Assembly (NCBI GenBank): GCA_023386645.1 | Contig: JAEWJI010000011.1 | Coordinates: 1-64,000 of the forward strand | DNA: 64,000 nt | Source of the DNA: Pseudomonadota bacterium | GTDB taxonomy: Bacteria > Pseudomonadota > Alphaproteobacteria > Caulobacterales > Caulobacteraceae | Direction: 5' to 3' | Shown here: one piece after another, positions 8,470-17,377 of the stretch | Layout of the letters: each line of letters opens with the position of its first letter | Position numbering within the stretch: the first letter of the stretch is position 1 | Translations under genes and position numbers: made by a program | The notes under the pieces: model-generated | The model's database searches: none | Told to the model about the DNA's origin: nothing | Seen by the model: the letters and a program-made list of their open reading frames with translations, nothing else

Positions 8470-9834
8470 TCAGCCGGCCCGCGCGACCACCCGATTCCGG
8501 CCCGAGCTCTTGGCCTCGTAAAGCCCTTCGTCCGCCCGCTTGAGCAAGGCGTCGGGGGTGTCGCCGGTGCCCCGGGTCGCGGCGACGCCGACGGACACGG
8601 TCACCGTCAGCAGCTCCGCTCCGCCCATCACCCGGAAGGGGGCCGAGCCGATGTCGCGGCGAATCCGATCGGCGATTCGGTGCGCGTCCTCGATCGCGGT
8701 ATCCGGCATCACGACCACGAACTCCTCACCGCCCATCCGGCATGGCAGGTCCACGGCGCGCACATTCGTGGCCAGGCGGACGGCGAACTCGCGCAGCACC
8801 TCGTCGCCCGCATCGTGGCCGAAGCTGTCGTTCACGGACTTGAAGTGATCGATGTCGAGCACCAGCACCGAGGTCGGCGCGCCGCCCATGCTGGCGCGGG
8901 CCACCATGGCCTGCAGCTGTCCGGCCATGTAGCGGCGGTTGTGCAGCCCCGTCAGGGCGTCGGTGACCGCCATCTCGAGGCTGTAGTCCAGCTTCTCGCG
9001 CAGGAAGTCGGAATAGCGCTTGCGCCGCACCTGGGTGCGAACCCGGGCCGCGAGCTCCTGCGCGTCGACCGGCCGCGGCAGGATGTCGTTGACGCCCAAC
9101 TCCAGCGCCTTGACCAGCCGGGCCCGTTCCATCGGATCGACCACCGCCAGGATCGGCAGATGCCGCGTGGGGTCGGCCGACCTCGCCTGGGCGATCAGAC
9201 GCAGCCCGTCGAAGGACTCAGCCCCGACGTTGACGATCATCAGGTCGACGCTTCCTCGCGCCGCATCCAGCGCCGCCTGCGGCTCGGTGAACAGGGACGG
9301 CCGATGCTCGCAGGCGAGCTCCTGCATGATCTTGTCGCCCTGGCGGCTGTTGTCGTCCGCGACCAGCACCCGACCGCCGGACCCCCTGAGCCGTCCGGCG
9401 CCGTCGGTGGTCACACCCAGCCGACGCCCGCTTTCCTCCCGGGCCCTCAGTTCGTCCATCACCAGCTTCAGCCGGATCAGCGACTTGACGCGGGCGAACA
9501 GGATGACGTCGTCGAGCGGCTTGGTCAGGAAGTCGTCGGCCCCGGCCTCCAACCCCTTGATCCGGTCCTCGCGTCCGTCCAGCGCGGTGACGAGGACCAC
9601 GGGGATGTGCTTCGTGGCCGGCTCGGCCTTGAGCCGCCGGCACGTCTCGAACCCGTCCATCCCCGGCATCATCACGTCCAGCAGGATGATGTCCGGCGTC
9701 TCCGCCTCCGCGAGCGCGATGGCGCTGGGGCCGTCCGAACAGGTCAGGACGTCATAGTATTCCAGCGTCAGCTTCGCTTCGAGCAGCCGGACGTTGGCTT
9801 CGACATCGTCGACGACAAGGATACGCGCCGTCAT
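8470..9834 (-). CDS. pleD: PleD: REC-REC-GGDEF diguanylate cyclase response regulator
   Basis: A 454-residue cytoplasmic regulator that makes cyclic di-GMP and controls polar development in Caulobacter. Two receiver domains come first: residues 1-125, with phospho-acceptor D53 in DIILLDVMMPG, then a degenerate receiver at about 150-270. The GGDEF domain follows (about 290-450) with active-site GGEEF. The inhibitory I-site RAVD sits five residues before GGEEF, so product inhibition should be intact. The gene starts seven bases after divK and the two form an operon. Length and all key residues match Caulobacter PleD. Confidence 0.96.
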   Translation of the reverse strand: MTARILVVDDVEANVRLLEAKLTLEYYDVLTCSDGPSAIALAEAETPDIILLDVMMPGMDGFETCRRLKAEPATKHIPVVLVTALDGREDRIKGLEAGADDFLTKPLDDVILFARVKSLIRLKLVMDELRAREESGRRLGVTTDGAGRLRGSGGRVLVADDNSRQGDKIMQELACEHRPSLFTEPQAALDAARGSVDLMIVNVGAESFDGLRLIAQARSADPTRHLPILAVVDPMERARLVKALELGVNDILPRPVDAQELAARVRTQVRRKRYSDFLREKLDYSLEMAVTDALTGLHNRRYMAGQLQAMVARASMGGAPTSVLVLDIDHFKSVNDSFGHDAGDEVLREFAVRLATNVRAVDLPCRMGGEEFVVVMPDTAIEDAHRIADRIRRDIGSAPFRVMGGAELLTVTVSVGVAATRGTGDTPDALLKRADEGLYEAKSSGRNRVVARAG

Positions 9835-9840
9835 CGCGAA

Positions 9841-10206
9841 CTACCCCAGGTGTTTCCGCACGACATCGAGGAAATGCATCACCGAGATCGGCTTGGAGAT
9901 ATAGGCCTCGCAGCCGCCGCGCCGGATTCTCTCCTCGTCGCCCTTCATGGCGAAGGCGGTGACGGCGACCACCGGGATGTGGCTCAGCTCCTCATCGTCC
10001 TTCAGCCACTTGGTGACCTCCAGCCCGGAGATCTCCGGCAGCTGGATGTCCATCAGGATCAGGTCGGGCCGATGCTGGCGCGCGAGGGCCAGCGCCTGCA
10101 GCCCTTCCCGGGTCTGAAGCGTCTCGTAGCCCTGGGAGTCGAGCAGATCATGAAAGAGCTTCATGTTCAGCTCGTTATCCTCGACTATGAGGACCTTCTT
10201 CGCCAT
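9841..10206 (-). CDS. divK: DivK single-domain response regulator
   Basis: A 121-residue stand-alone receiver domain. In Caulobacter, DivK is phosphorylated by DivJ, dephosphorylated by PleC and controls CtrA through DivL/CckA. The sequence starts AKKVLIVEDNELNMKLFHDL, with acidic pocket E9/D10, phospho-acceptor D53 in LILMDIQLPE, the switch threonine in VVAVTAFAMKG and the lysine in YISKPIS. Three starts are possible (GTG 10212, ATG 10209, ATG 10206). I chose 10206 because it aligns with the known DivK N-terminus. AGGA lies upstream. It is the first gene of the divK-pleD operon. Confidence 0.96.
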   Translation of the reverse strand: MAKKVLIVEDNELNMKLFHDLLDSQGYETLQTREGLQALALARQHRPDLILMDIQLPEISGLEVTKWLKDDEELSHIPVVAVTAFAMKGDEERIRRGGCEAYISKPISVMHFLDVVRKHLG

Positions 10207-10337
10207 CATCACCCGGTCCTGTCGCCTTGTCGGCCGCTACGTCGGGAGGCTTCGCGCCTTCTTCGGATGCACCCTGCCCCAGCGGGTCTTAAGTTGGCGT
10301 GAAGCGGCGCGCCGGTCGCCGTCGGAGAACCTGAGCC

Positions 10338-11603
10338 TTGGCCATCACGGCCCTCTGTCGCGACTGCTTCTGGACGGGCGAGGTCGCGCCCCAGCGTTGC
10401 CCCGATTGCGGCTCGCTGCGACTGCTGGCTGATCCGGAACTGAGCGCCCTCTCGATCGCCCACCTGGACTGCGACGCCTTCTACGCCTCGGTCGAGAAGC
10501 GCGACCGTCCCGAGCTGCGCGACAAGCCCGTGATCGTGGGCGGCGGGGTCAGGGGCGTCGTCACCACCGCCTGCTACATCGCCCGGCTGTATGGCGTCGG
10601 CTCGGCCCAGCCGATGTTCAAGGCCCTGAAGGCGTGCCCCGACGCGGTGGTGATCAAGCCGTCGTTCGAGAAGTACAAGTTCGAGAGCGCCCGCATTTTC
10701 GCCGCGGTGCGTGAGCTGACGCCGCTCGTCCAGACCCTGTCGCTTGACGAGGCCTGGATCGACCTGACCGGCACCGAGCGGCTGAACGGGGGCCCGCCAG
10801 CGCTGCAGCTGGCGCGGCTGCAGAAGCGGATCGAGGACGAGACCGGCCTGACCGTCTCCATCGGCCTGGCGCCCAACCGCTTCCTCGCCAAGATCGCATC
10901 GGAGCTGGACAAGCCACGAGGCTTCTCCGTCATCGGTGCGGCCAACGCCCGAGGCTTGCTGGCGCCGCGCCCCGCCTCGATCCTGCCGGGCGTTGGGCCT
11001 GTCTTCTACAAGACGCTCAGAAGCGACGGCTTCGTCACGGTAGGCGACCTGGCGAAGGCCGATCCGCGCGATCTGGTGACGCGCTACGGCGAATGGGGTC
11101 TGCGGCTGCATGATCTGGCGAACGGTCGCGACGCCCGGAGGGTCGATCCCGAGCACGATCGAAAGGGCATGAGCGCCGAAACGACGTTCGACACCGACCT
11201 GTCGGACGCGGCGGCCCTGGAGGCCGAGTTGTGGCCGCTGTGCGAGAAGCTGGCCGCCAAGGCCCGCCGTACGGGCGTGGCCAGCCGGGTGGTCGTGCTG
11301 AAGCTCCGCCGCACGGACTTCAAGATCGTCACCCGCCGCACCACCCTGCCCGAAGCCGTGCAGACGGCGCGCGCCCTGTTCGCGACCGGGCGTGAGCTGC
11401 TGGAGCCGGAGCTTGGCCGGCCCTACCGGCTGATCGGCATCGGAATGGCCGACATCTTGGACGCCCAGGACGCCCCGCCCGGCCTGTTCGAGAGCTCGGA
11501 GGCCCGGGCCCTGAAGGCCGAGACCACGATCGACGCCCTGCGGGCCCGCTTCGGAGCCCAGGCCGTGGTCGCCGGGCGCGCCCTGAAGCCGCCGAAGCCC
11601 TGA
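10338..11603 (+). CDS. dinB: DNA polymerase IV (DinB) with N-terminal zinc ribbon
   Basis: Y-family translesion polymerase of 421 residues. The catalytic carboxylates are in AHLDCDAFYASVE and SLDEAWIDL; the helix-hairpin-helix around LPGVGPVFYKTL and the little-finger domain follow. The first 40 residues hold CRDCFW and CPDCGS, a Cys4 zinc-ribbon-like extension seen in alphaproteobacterial DinB proteins and absent from E. coli Pol IV. Start is TTG at 10338 with GGAG 10 bases upstream. No LexA box (GTTC-N7-GTTC) was evident in the 125-base divergent region with divK. Confidence 0.92.
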   Translation: MAITALCRDCFWTGEVAPQRCPDCGSLRLLADPELSALSIAHLDCDAFYASVEKRDRPELRDKPVIVGGGVRGVVTTACYIARLYGVGSAQPMFKALKACPDAVVIKPSFEKYKFESARIFAAVRELTPLVQTLSLDEAWIDLTGTERLNGGPPALQLARLQKRIEDETGLTVSIGLAPNRFLAKIASELDKPRGFSVIGAANARGLLAPRPASILPGVGPVFYKTLRSDGFVTVGDLAKADPRDLVTRYGEWGLRLHDLANGRDARRVDPEHDRKGMSAETTFDTDLSDAAALEAELWPLCEKLAAKARRTGVASRVVVLKLRRTDFKIVTRRTTLPEAVQTARALFATGRELLEPELGRPYRLIGIGMADILDAQDAPPGLFESSEARALKAETTIDALRARFGAQAVVAGRALKPPKP

Positions 11604-11652
11604 TCGCGTCGCGATTCAACCGGTCTTAAGCCCGCCCGAGTACAGTCATCCC

Positions 11653-12393
11653 ATGCAGGCGTTGATGGACAAGGTCAGGCGGGGCGTCGGCCGAAAGCTG
11701 GGCGTCGAGCCGGTCGCGCTGAAGCCTTCGCGGGGCGTTCTGAGCTTGAGTTTCGACGACATTCCCGCTTCCGCCTGGACGGAGGCCGGGCCGGTGCTGG
11801 CCGAGCATGGCGTGAAGGCGACCTACTATGTCTGCGGCGGCCTGTCGGGGCGCACCAACCTCAACTTGCCCCAGTTCGAGACCGAGCATCTCCAGGCGCT
11901 GCACGCGGCGGGGCACGAGGTCGGCTGCCATACCTTCGAACACGCCAGCACGCTTCGTCTGTCGCCTTCGGACCTGGGCCGCAGCCTGGCGCGGAACGCC
12001 GCCTGGGTGCGCGAGCGCCTCGGCGGCTACAGGATGATGACCTTCGCCTATCCGTTCGGCGACGTGGCCCTGGGGTCCAAGCCCATCGTCGGGGCCCGGT
12101 TCCTGTGCGGCCGAGGAGTCCGGGACGGGATCAACAGCGGCCGGGCGGACCGCAACAACCTCGCCGCCATCGGCCTGGAGAGCCGCCGTCTGCCCAGCTA
12201 CGACTTTGAGGCCCTGGTCCAGCGCACGGCCGACGATCGCGGCTGGCTGGTCGCCTATGGTCACGACGTCAGCGACCGACCGACGCCCTATGGGTGCACC
12301 CCGACCGACCTCGACCGGCTGATCCGGCTGGCCAGGACTGCGGGGCTGGACGTGCTGCCCGTCGCGGAGGCGTGGAAACGGGTCGCCACCTAG
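11653..12393 (+). CDS. Polysaccharide deacetylase family protein (NodB fold)
   Basis: A 246-residue member of carbohydrate esterase family 4. Motif 1 is SLSFDDIPAS (metal and base aspartates), motif 2 is the metal-binding HTFEH, motif 3 is FAYPFGD, and a late catalytic histidine lies in VAYGHDVSD. Enzymes of this fold remove acetyl groups from chitin-like or peptidoglycan sugars, normally outside the cytoplasm. No signal peptide is visible: the N-terminus is basic (MQALMDKVRRGVGRKLG). It may therefore act on an intracellular or lipid-linked sugar. It overlaps the convergent dehydrogenase gene by four bases. Confidence 0.85.
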   Translation: MQALMDKVRRGVGRKLGVEPVALKPSRGVLSLSFDDIPASAWTEAGPVLAEHGVKATYYVCGGLSGRTNLNLPQFETEHLQALHAAGHEVGCHTFEHASTLRLSPSDLGRSLARNAAWVRERLGGYRMMTFAYPFGDVALGSKPIVGARFLCGRGVRDGINSGRADRNNLAAIGLESRRLPSYDFEALVQRTADDRGWLVAYGHDVSDRPTPYGCTPTDLDRLIRLARTAGLDVLPVAEAWKRVAT

Positions 12394-13253
12394 GCTCGCC
12401 GATCCTGAAGCCTCGCCGCTAGGCTCGAGGTGTCCCAGCGCCCGCCGCCCATCGCCTGGACCTCCGAATAGAACTGGTCGACCAGGGCGGTCAGGGCCAG
12501 ATGGCTGCCGTTACGGCGGGCCTCGTCGAGCACCAGCCCCAGATCCTTGCGCATCCAGTCGACCGCGAAGCCGAAGTCGAACCGGCCCTCGGCCATGGTC
12601 TTCCAGCGATTGTCCATCTGCCAGGACTGGGCCGCGCCCTTGGAGACGGCGTCGAGCACCGCCTCCGGATCGAGCCCCGCGTTGGCGGCGAAGGTCACGG
12701 CCTCGGCCAGCCCCTGCACCACGCCAGCGATGCAGATCTGGTTGACCATCTTCGTCAACTGGCCGGCGCCCGGCCCGCCCATGTGCTTGATCGCCTTGGA
12801 ATAGGCCATGACGGCCGGCTCCACTCGGGCCAGGGCCGCGGCGTCCCCGCCGGCCATGACGCTGAGCTGGCCGTTCTCCGCCCCCGCCTGACCGCCTGAC
12901 ACCGGTGCATCAATGAAGGCGCGGCCCGAGGCCTCAACCAGCCGCGCCATCTCGCGCGCCACCGTGGCCGAGGTCGTGGTGTGATCCACGATCACCGCTT
13001 CGGATCCGAGATGCGGCAAGCCCTCCGTCACCACCTGGCGGACGTCGTCGTCGTTGCCCACGCAGAGGATCAGCGCCTCCGCGTCCCGCGCGGCCTCGGC
13101 CACGCTCTCGGCCGCCGTGCCGCCGGTCGCCTCGGCCCAGGCCTTCGCCTTGGCGAACGAACGGTTGAAGCCGGTCACCTGATGGCCCGCGCGGACCAGG
13201 TGGCCGGCCATCGGCGCGCCCATGACCCCCAGACCGATGAAGCCGACCCTCAT
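12390..13253 (-). CDS. NAD(P)-dependent beta-hydroxyacid dehydrogenase (3-hydroxyisobutyrate dehydrogenase-like)
   Basis: A 287-residue two-domain dehydrogenase. The start MRVGFIGLGVMGAPMAGHL is the Rossmann dinucleotide motif, the substrate loop is APVSGGQAGAENG and the catalytic lysine lies in GAGQLTKMVNQ. An arginine follows the second strand (GFNRSFAKA), suggesting possible NADP preference. ATG at 13253 overlaps the flavin reductase stop (ATGA), so the two genes are co-translated. Substrate could be 3-hydroxyisobutyrate, tartronate semialdehyde or glyoxylate; sequence alone does not decide. Confidence 0.88.
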   Translation of the reverse strand: MRVGFIGLGVMGAPMAGHLVRAGHQVTGFNRSFAKAKAWAEATGGTAAESVAEAARDAEALILCVGNDDDVRQVVTEGLPHLGSEAVIVDHTTTSATVAREMARLVEASGRAFIDAPVSGGQAGAENGQLSVMAGGDAAALARVEPAVMAYSKAIKHMGGPGAGQLTKMVNQICIAGVVQGLAEAVTFAANAGLDPEAVLDAVSKGAAQSWQMDNRWKTMAEGRFDFGFAVDWMRKDLGLVLDEARRNGSHLALTALVDQFYSEVQAMGGGRWDTSSLAARLQDRRA

Positions 13254-13759
13254 GCTTGCGTCTCCGTCGTTCCGTAGCGGCCGCGGAAGAAGGTCAGACC
13301 CTCGCCCTCCTCCGCCTCGAAGGCCTCGACCCGGCCGATGATCAGCAGATGGTCGCCGACCTGGCGGCGGTCGAAGGTCGCACAGTCGAACCGGGCCAGC
13401 ACATCGGGCAGGACGGGGGCGGTGTCTCCCGCCCTGTAGTCCTCCGCCTCTAGCCGCCATACCCCCTTGGCGAAGCGGGCCGCGCGGACCTCGTCATCCG
13501 CTCTCAGCACATGGACGGAGAAGTGATCGGTCGCGGCGAAGGCGTCCCAGCGGAGGGACCGCTCATCCAGGCTCCAGACCACCAGCCGAGGCTCCAGCGA
13601 CACCGAGGCGAAGGAGTTGATCGTCAGGCCCAGCGGCCCCTCGGCGCTATTGGCGGTGACCACGCACACCCCGGTGCAGAAGGCGCCGAGGGCCCGGCGG
13701 TAGGCCAGGGTCTCCTCGGCCAGCCGGTCGGGAAGGGCTTCGAGCGTCACCCCCCGCAC
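13250..13759 (-). CDS. Flavin reductase family protein
   Basis: A 169-residue split-barrel flavoprotein. Family signatures include the N-terminal GAFCTGVCVVTANSAEGPLGLTINSFASVS region that binds FMN, the LVVWSLDERS strand and the late GDHLLIIGRVEAFE segment. Such proteins use NAD(P)H to supply reduced flavin to a partner monooxygenase, or act on flavins themselves. It is first in a two-gene operon with the dehydrogenase; no monooxygenase partner is adjacent. The motB gene is divergent 106 bases away. Confidence 0.85.
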   Translation of the reverse strand: MRGVTLEALPDRLAEETLAYRRALGAFCTGVCVVTANSAEGPLGLTINSFASVSLEPRLVVWSLDERSLRWDAFAATDHFSVHVLRADDEVRAARFAKGVWRLEAEDYRAGDTAPVLPDVLARFDCATFDRRQVGDHLLIIGRVEAFEAEEGEGLTFFRGRYGTTETQA

Positions 13760-13830
13760 CTAGGGGCCGCCGCCGCCGGGGGCAAGCCGGGTCGGTCGCA
13801 AACCGCTTCTTAACGCCGAGGCCGGAGAAC

Positions 13831-13851
13831 AAGGCTAACGAAGCCTTAGCC
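13831..13851. promoter_or_regulatory. Nested dyad just upstream of motB
   Basis: Two overlapping perfect inverted repeats: AAGGCT-N5-AGCCTT (13831-13847) and GGCTAA-N7-TTAGCC (13833-13851), 15 bases before the motB start. It may be an operator or an RNA hairpin. The CTAA-N7-TTAG core resembles a degenerate CtrA box (TTAA-N7-TTAA), which is only a suggestion. Confidence 0.3.
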
Positions 13852-13865
13852 ATGAGCCCGCCCGC

Positions 13866-14768
13866 ATGTCCGTCAGCGATCGCCCGATCCTGATCAAAAA
13901 GGTCAAGAAGGTCGCGGGCCACGGCCACCACGGCGGCGCCTGGAAGGTGGCCTACGCCGACTTCGTCACCGCCATGATGGCCTTCTTCCTGCTGATGTGG
14001 CTGATCAACACCACCGATCCGGAGCAGAAGCGCGGCATCGCCGAATATTTCGCCCCGGCCAGCGTATCCCAGACGACCTCGGGCTCGGGCGGCATCCTGG
14101 GCGGCACGTCGCTCGGCGACGACGGGGCCAAGGGTTCGGGCTCGCGCTCCGTGGTCGAACAGCTGGCCCCCGAGGCCCCGCCGGACGCCCCGCAGGAGGC
14201 TGGCCAGAGCCAGAACCTGGCCGCGGCCTCCGAAGAAGCGCTGCGCGAGGAGATCGCCCGACGCGAGGCCGCGCAGTTCGCTTCGGCCGCCGAAAGCCTT
14301 CGCCAGGCCATGCAGCGGATGCCCGAACTGGCGGAACTGTCCAAACAGCTGATCATCGACCAGACCCCGGAGGGCCTCCGCATCCAGCTGGTCGATCAGG
14401 AAGGCCGCTCGATGTTCGAGCAGAACTCGGCCCGGCCGAATCCACGCGCCCAGGTGCTGCTGCGGGCCATCGCCCAGGTCATCAACCGTCTGCCGAACCG
14501 CATCTCCATCACCGGCCACACCTCGGCGGCGGCAGGATCGGGCCGGGCCTCGAGCCCTGGCGACTGGCCCCTGTCTTCGGGACGCGCCGACGCCTCGCGG
14601 CAGATTCTTCAGACGGCCGGGGTGGATCCGGACCGGGTCTACTCGGTGGCGGGCAAGGCCGGCTCCGATCCACTCTATCCGGACGATCCGTCACTCGCCG
14701 GCAACCGCCGGATCGCGATCGTCCTGCTCCGGGAGGCCCCGGTTCTGCCTCAGGACACCAGCCTGTGA
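13866..14768 (+). CDS. motB: Flagellar motor stator protein MotB
   Basis: A 300-residue inner-membrane stator subunit. The N-terminus has the basic stretch KKVKKVAGHGHHGG, then the single membrane helix at about 28-50 with the proton-carrying aspartate D32 in YADFVTAMMAFFLLMWLI. After a long Ala/Glu-rich linker, the OmpA-like peptidoglycan-binding domain fills about residues 160-290 (ITGHTSAAAG and NRRIAIVL). motA is not adjacent, as in Caulobacter, where motA and motB are unlinked. The ATG at 13866 is chosen by the conserved N-terminus. Confidence 0.94.
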   Translation: MSVSDRPILIKKVKKVAGHGHHGGAWKVAYADFVTAMMAFFLLMWLINTTDPEQKRGIAEYFAPASVSQTTSGSGGILGGTSLGDDGAKGSGSRSVVEQLAPEAPPDAPQEAGQSQNLAAASEEALREEIARREAAQFASAAESLRQAMQRMPELAELSKQLIIDQTPEGLRIQLVDQEGRSMFEQNSARPNPRAQVLLRAIAQVINRLPNRISITGHTSAAAGSGRASSPGDWPLSSGRADASRQILQTAGVDPDRVYSVAGKAGSDPLYPDDPSLAGNRRIAIVLLREAPVLPQDTSL

Positions 14769-14878
14769 GGCGCAAGCCCGAGGGGAAGGCGGTTGCGACG
14801 CGGAGCGGAAGCCCGTCTGATCGGTTGAGGAAGACAAGCCGGCCAAAATGCTGGCGAAATCCCGTGCGGACCTGAGGC

Positions 14879-15616
14879 GTGACCAAGCACATCCCGACCC
14901 GGCAGCTGCGCTTCTACATGACGGCCACCGCGCCATGCCCCTACCTGCCGGGCCAGGTCGAGCGGAAGGTGTTCGCGAACCTGCCCTTTTCGGACGGCGC
15001 CCACGTCAATGACGAACTGACCCACGCCGGCTTTCGGCGAAGCCAGAACATCGCCTATCGCCCGGCGTGCGAGACCTGCGACGCCTGCGTGTCGGTGCGC
15101 ATCCCGGCGTCGGAGTTCGCCTTCTCCCGCAACCAGCGCAAGGTGCTAGCGCGAAACGCCGACCTCTCGCGCGGCCTGGTCGAGGCCGAGGCGACGATGG
15201 AGCAGTTCGACCTGCTGCGCCTCTATCTCGGCTCGCGCCATCCGGGCGGAGGGATGAGCGAGATGACCTGGGCCGACTATGTCTCGATGGTCGAGGACAC
15301 GGCCGTCCGCACCCATGTGATCGAATACCGCCTGCCCTCGGAAGACGGCGGCCCGGGCGATCTGATCGGCGTGGTCCTGGCCGACCTGCTCTCCGACGGG
15401 CTGTCGATGGTCTACAGCTTCTTCGACCCACGGCTGGAGAAGCGCAGCCTGGGGGTGTTCGCCATCCTCGACCACCTGCGTCAGGCCCAGGCCGTCCGCC
15501 TGCCCTTCGTCTACCTTGGCTACTGGGTCCAGGGATCCGCCAAGATGGACTACAAGGCCCGCTTCCGTCCCATGGAGGTGCTGCGGCCGCTGGGATGGAC
15601 GCGGCTGGAAAATTAG
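14879..15616 (+). CDS. bpt: Aspartate/glutamate leucyltransferase (arginyltransferase family)
   Basis: A 245-residue N-end-rule transferase. It adds leucine from Leu-tRNA to proteins with N-terminal Asp or Glu, marking them for ClpAP/ClpS. Family signatures are TRQLRFYMTATAPCPYLPGQ at the start, FRRSQNIAYRPACETCDACV with the conserved cysteines, and the C-terminal YWVQGSAKMDYKARFRPME. Start is GTG at 14879, placed by alignment with the family N-terminus (TKHxPTRQLRF); the nearby GAGG is only two bases away, so initiation may be inefficient. Confidence 0.93.
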   Translation: MTKHIPTRQLRFYMTATAPCPYLPGQVERKVFANLPFSDGAHVNDELTHAGFRRSQNIAYRPACETCDACVSVRIPASEFAFSRNQRKVLARNADLSRGLVEAEATMEQFDLLRLYLGSRHPGGGMSEMTWADYVSMVEDTAVRTHVIEYRLPSEDGGPGDLIGVVLADLLSDGLSMVYSFFDPRLEKRSLGVFAILDHLRQAQAVRLPFVYLGYWVQGSAKMDYKARFRPMEVLRPLGWTRLEN

Positions 15617-15660
15617 ACGCGCGCCCGCATTCCAATCCTTCTCTTGGGGCTGGGCGCCTG

Positions 15661-16665
15661 TCAGGTCGCCGGCACGGCCGTGGCCGGCGTTTCATCGCCG
15701 TTCCACGGACCTGGATCGCGGCCGCCGCCGAACTTGATCAGGGCGGCGATGCGCTTGTCGATCGAGGGGTGGGTGGCGAACAGGCCGTCGATGAATCCCT
15801 CGCGTTCGTTGTCCAGGAACATCGCCTGGACGTCGTCTGGTGCTTGAAGCTTTGAGCGACCCGAGACCTTGCGCAGCGCCGAGATCATGGCGTCGGGGTT
15901 CTTGGTCAGCTCGACCGCGCCGGCGTCGGCGACGTACTCACGGGTGCGTGACAACATCAGCCGGATGACGATGGCGAACAGGTAGCCGACCGCCGCGATC
16001 CCGAAGCCAATCAGGATCAGCGGCCCGGAGTTCTTGTTGCCCTTGCCTCCGCGCACATAGAACATCCCGCGCAGGACAAGCTGGCAGATCACGCTGATGA
16101 TGCCGGCGAAGATCGAGGCGATGACCATGGTCCGCACGTCCTTGTTGATGACGTGGGTCAGTTCGTGGGCCAGAACCGCCTCCATCTCGTCGCGATCCAG
16201 GGCGGCGATCAGGCCCCGTGTGACGGTGACGCTGTAGCGGCCTTCGCGGATACCGGAGGCGAAGGCGTTCAGACTGTCGCTTTCGATCACCCGCAGGGTG
16301 GGCGTGCGCAGCCCGCGCGAAATCGCCAGGTTTTCGAGCAGGTTGTAGAGCTCCGGCATGTCGCGGCGCTCGACCTTCCGGGCGCCGGTCATGGCGTCCA
16401 TCAGGGCCTGGTTGCCGAACCAGGCGATAGCGAACCAGATCAGCGCGACGACGATGGCGAACGGGATCGTCGCGCTCAGCATACCCAGCGCATAATGGAT
16501 GTCGTCTCCCAGCGTCCCGCCGGAGTTGGGCAGAAAGCCGAAACCCATCAGCACCAGCTGGAGCCCGAACACCACGACCATCAGCATGATCGGGAACCCG
16601 ATCAGCAGCAGCGTCGAGCGCGCGTTGTTCGCCCAGATGTGGGTCTTGAGACCGACAGCGCCCAC
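15661..16665 (-). CDS. M48 family membrane zinc metalloprotease (HtpX-like)
   Basis: A 334-residue integral membrane protease. Hydrophobic helices lie at about 16-42 and 58-84; the zinc motif HELTH is at 167-171, followed by further membrane segments (about 182-198 and 210-232). The third ligand is the glutamate of TREYVADAGAVEL. It lies 23 bases downstream of a lemA-type gene, and LemA-M48 pairs are common. Probably involved in membrane-protein quality control; close to HtpX but not identical in domain ends, so no symbol is given. Confidence 0.9.
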   Translation of the reverse strand: MGAVGLKTHIWANNARSTLLLIGFPIMLMVVVFGLQLVLMGFGFLPNSGGTLGDDIHYALGMLSATIPFAIVVALIWFAIAWFGNQALMDAMTGARKVERRDMPELYNLLENLAISRGLRTPTLRVIESDSLNAFASGIREGRYSVTVTRGLIAALDRDEMEAVLAHELTHVINKDVRTMVIASIFAGIISVICQLVLRGMFYVRGGKGNKNSGPLILIGFGIAAVGYLFAIVIRLMLSRTREYVADAGAVELTKNPDAMISALRKVSGRSKLQAPDDVQAMFLDNEREGFIDGLFATHPSIDKRIAALIKFGGGRDPGPWNGDETPATAVPAT

Positions 16666-16688
16666 GGATCAGAGTCCCGCCCGGGCGG

Positions 16689-17258
16689 TCAGAACGAGAC
16701 CTTGGGCGGAGCGGCGGACATGCTGGCGCGCTCGGCCTCGCCCACGTCGAAGAACGGCTTGTCCGAGCCGAAGCCGAACATGCCGGCGAACAGGACCGTC
16801 GGGAACTGGCGGCGGACCGCGTTGAACTCGGCCACCGCGTTGTTGAAGAAGCGGCGCGCTGCGGCGAGCTTGTTCTCGATGTCCGACAGCTCGCGCTGGA
16901 GCTCCAGGAAGTTGGTGTTGGCCTTGAGGTCCGGATAAGCCTCGGCGACGGCGAACAGACGGCCGAGCGCGGCGGTCAGCATGTTCTCCGACTGGACCTT
17001 GTCGTTGATCGAACCGGCCGAGGCGGCGGCGGCGCGAGCCTGGGTGACGGCGTCCAGCGTCTCCCGCTCGTGGGTCGCATAGCCCTTCACCGTCTCGACC
17101 AGGTTCGGGACCAGGTCCTGCCGCTGCTTCAGCTGCACGTCGATGTCGGCGAACGACTGGTCGGCGGCCTGATCCAGTGCGACGAGCTTGTTGTAGGCGC
17201 CGATGATCACGAAGGCGATCACGGCGATGATGACGACGATGACGATGACGGCGGTCAT
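16689..17258 (-). CDS. lemA: LemA family protein
   Basis: A 189-residue protein with one N-terminal membrane helix (VIVIVVIIAVIAFVIIGAYN) and a helical cytoplasmic or periplasmic domain. LemA signatures include YNKLVALDQAADQSFADIDV, LVPNLVETVKGYATHE and FNNAVAEFNAVRRQFP. The molecular function of LemA is not settled. Here it precedes the M48 protease in the same direction with 23 bases between them, so the pair is likely an operon. Confidence 0.92.
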   Translation of the reverse strand: MTAVIVIVVIIAVIAFVIIGAYNKLVALDQAADQSFADIDVQLKQRQDLVPNLVETVKGYATHERETLDAVTQARAAAASAGSINDKVQSENMLTAALGRLFAVAEAYPDLKANTNFLELQRELSDIENKLAAARRFFNNAVAEFNAVRRQFPTVLFAGMFGFGSDKPFFDVGEAERASMSAAPPKVSF

Positions 17259-17377
17259 GCTGGTCTCCCCTGAAGCGGGGCATTATCGCCCGATCGGCCG
17301 CGCGGCCCTAGCGAAATCGGAAGCAGTGTCAGGGGCCGTCATGCGCGGGGCGCGGTTCACTGGACTAGGATCGGCCG

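Noticed and set aside
8680..10302. Long plus-strand frame across pleD-divK
   Set aside because: Shadow of PleD and DivK; His/Gln-rich composition typical of the reverse frame in GC-rich genes.
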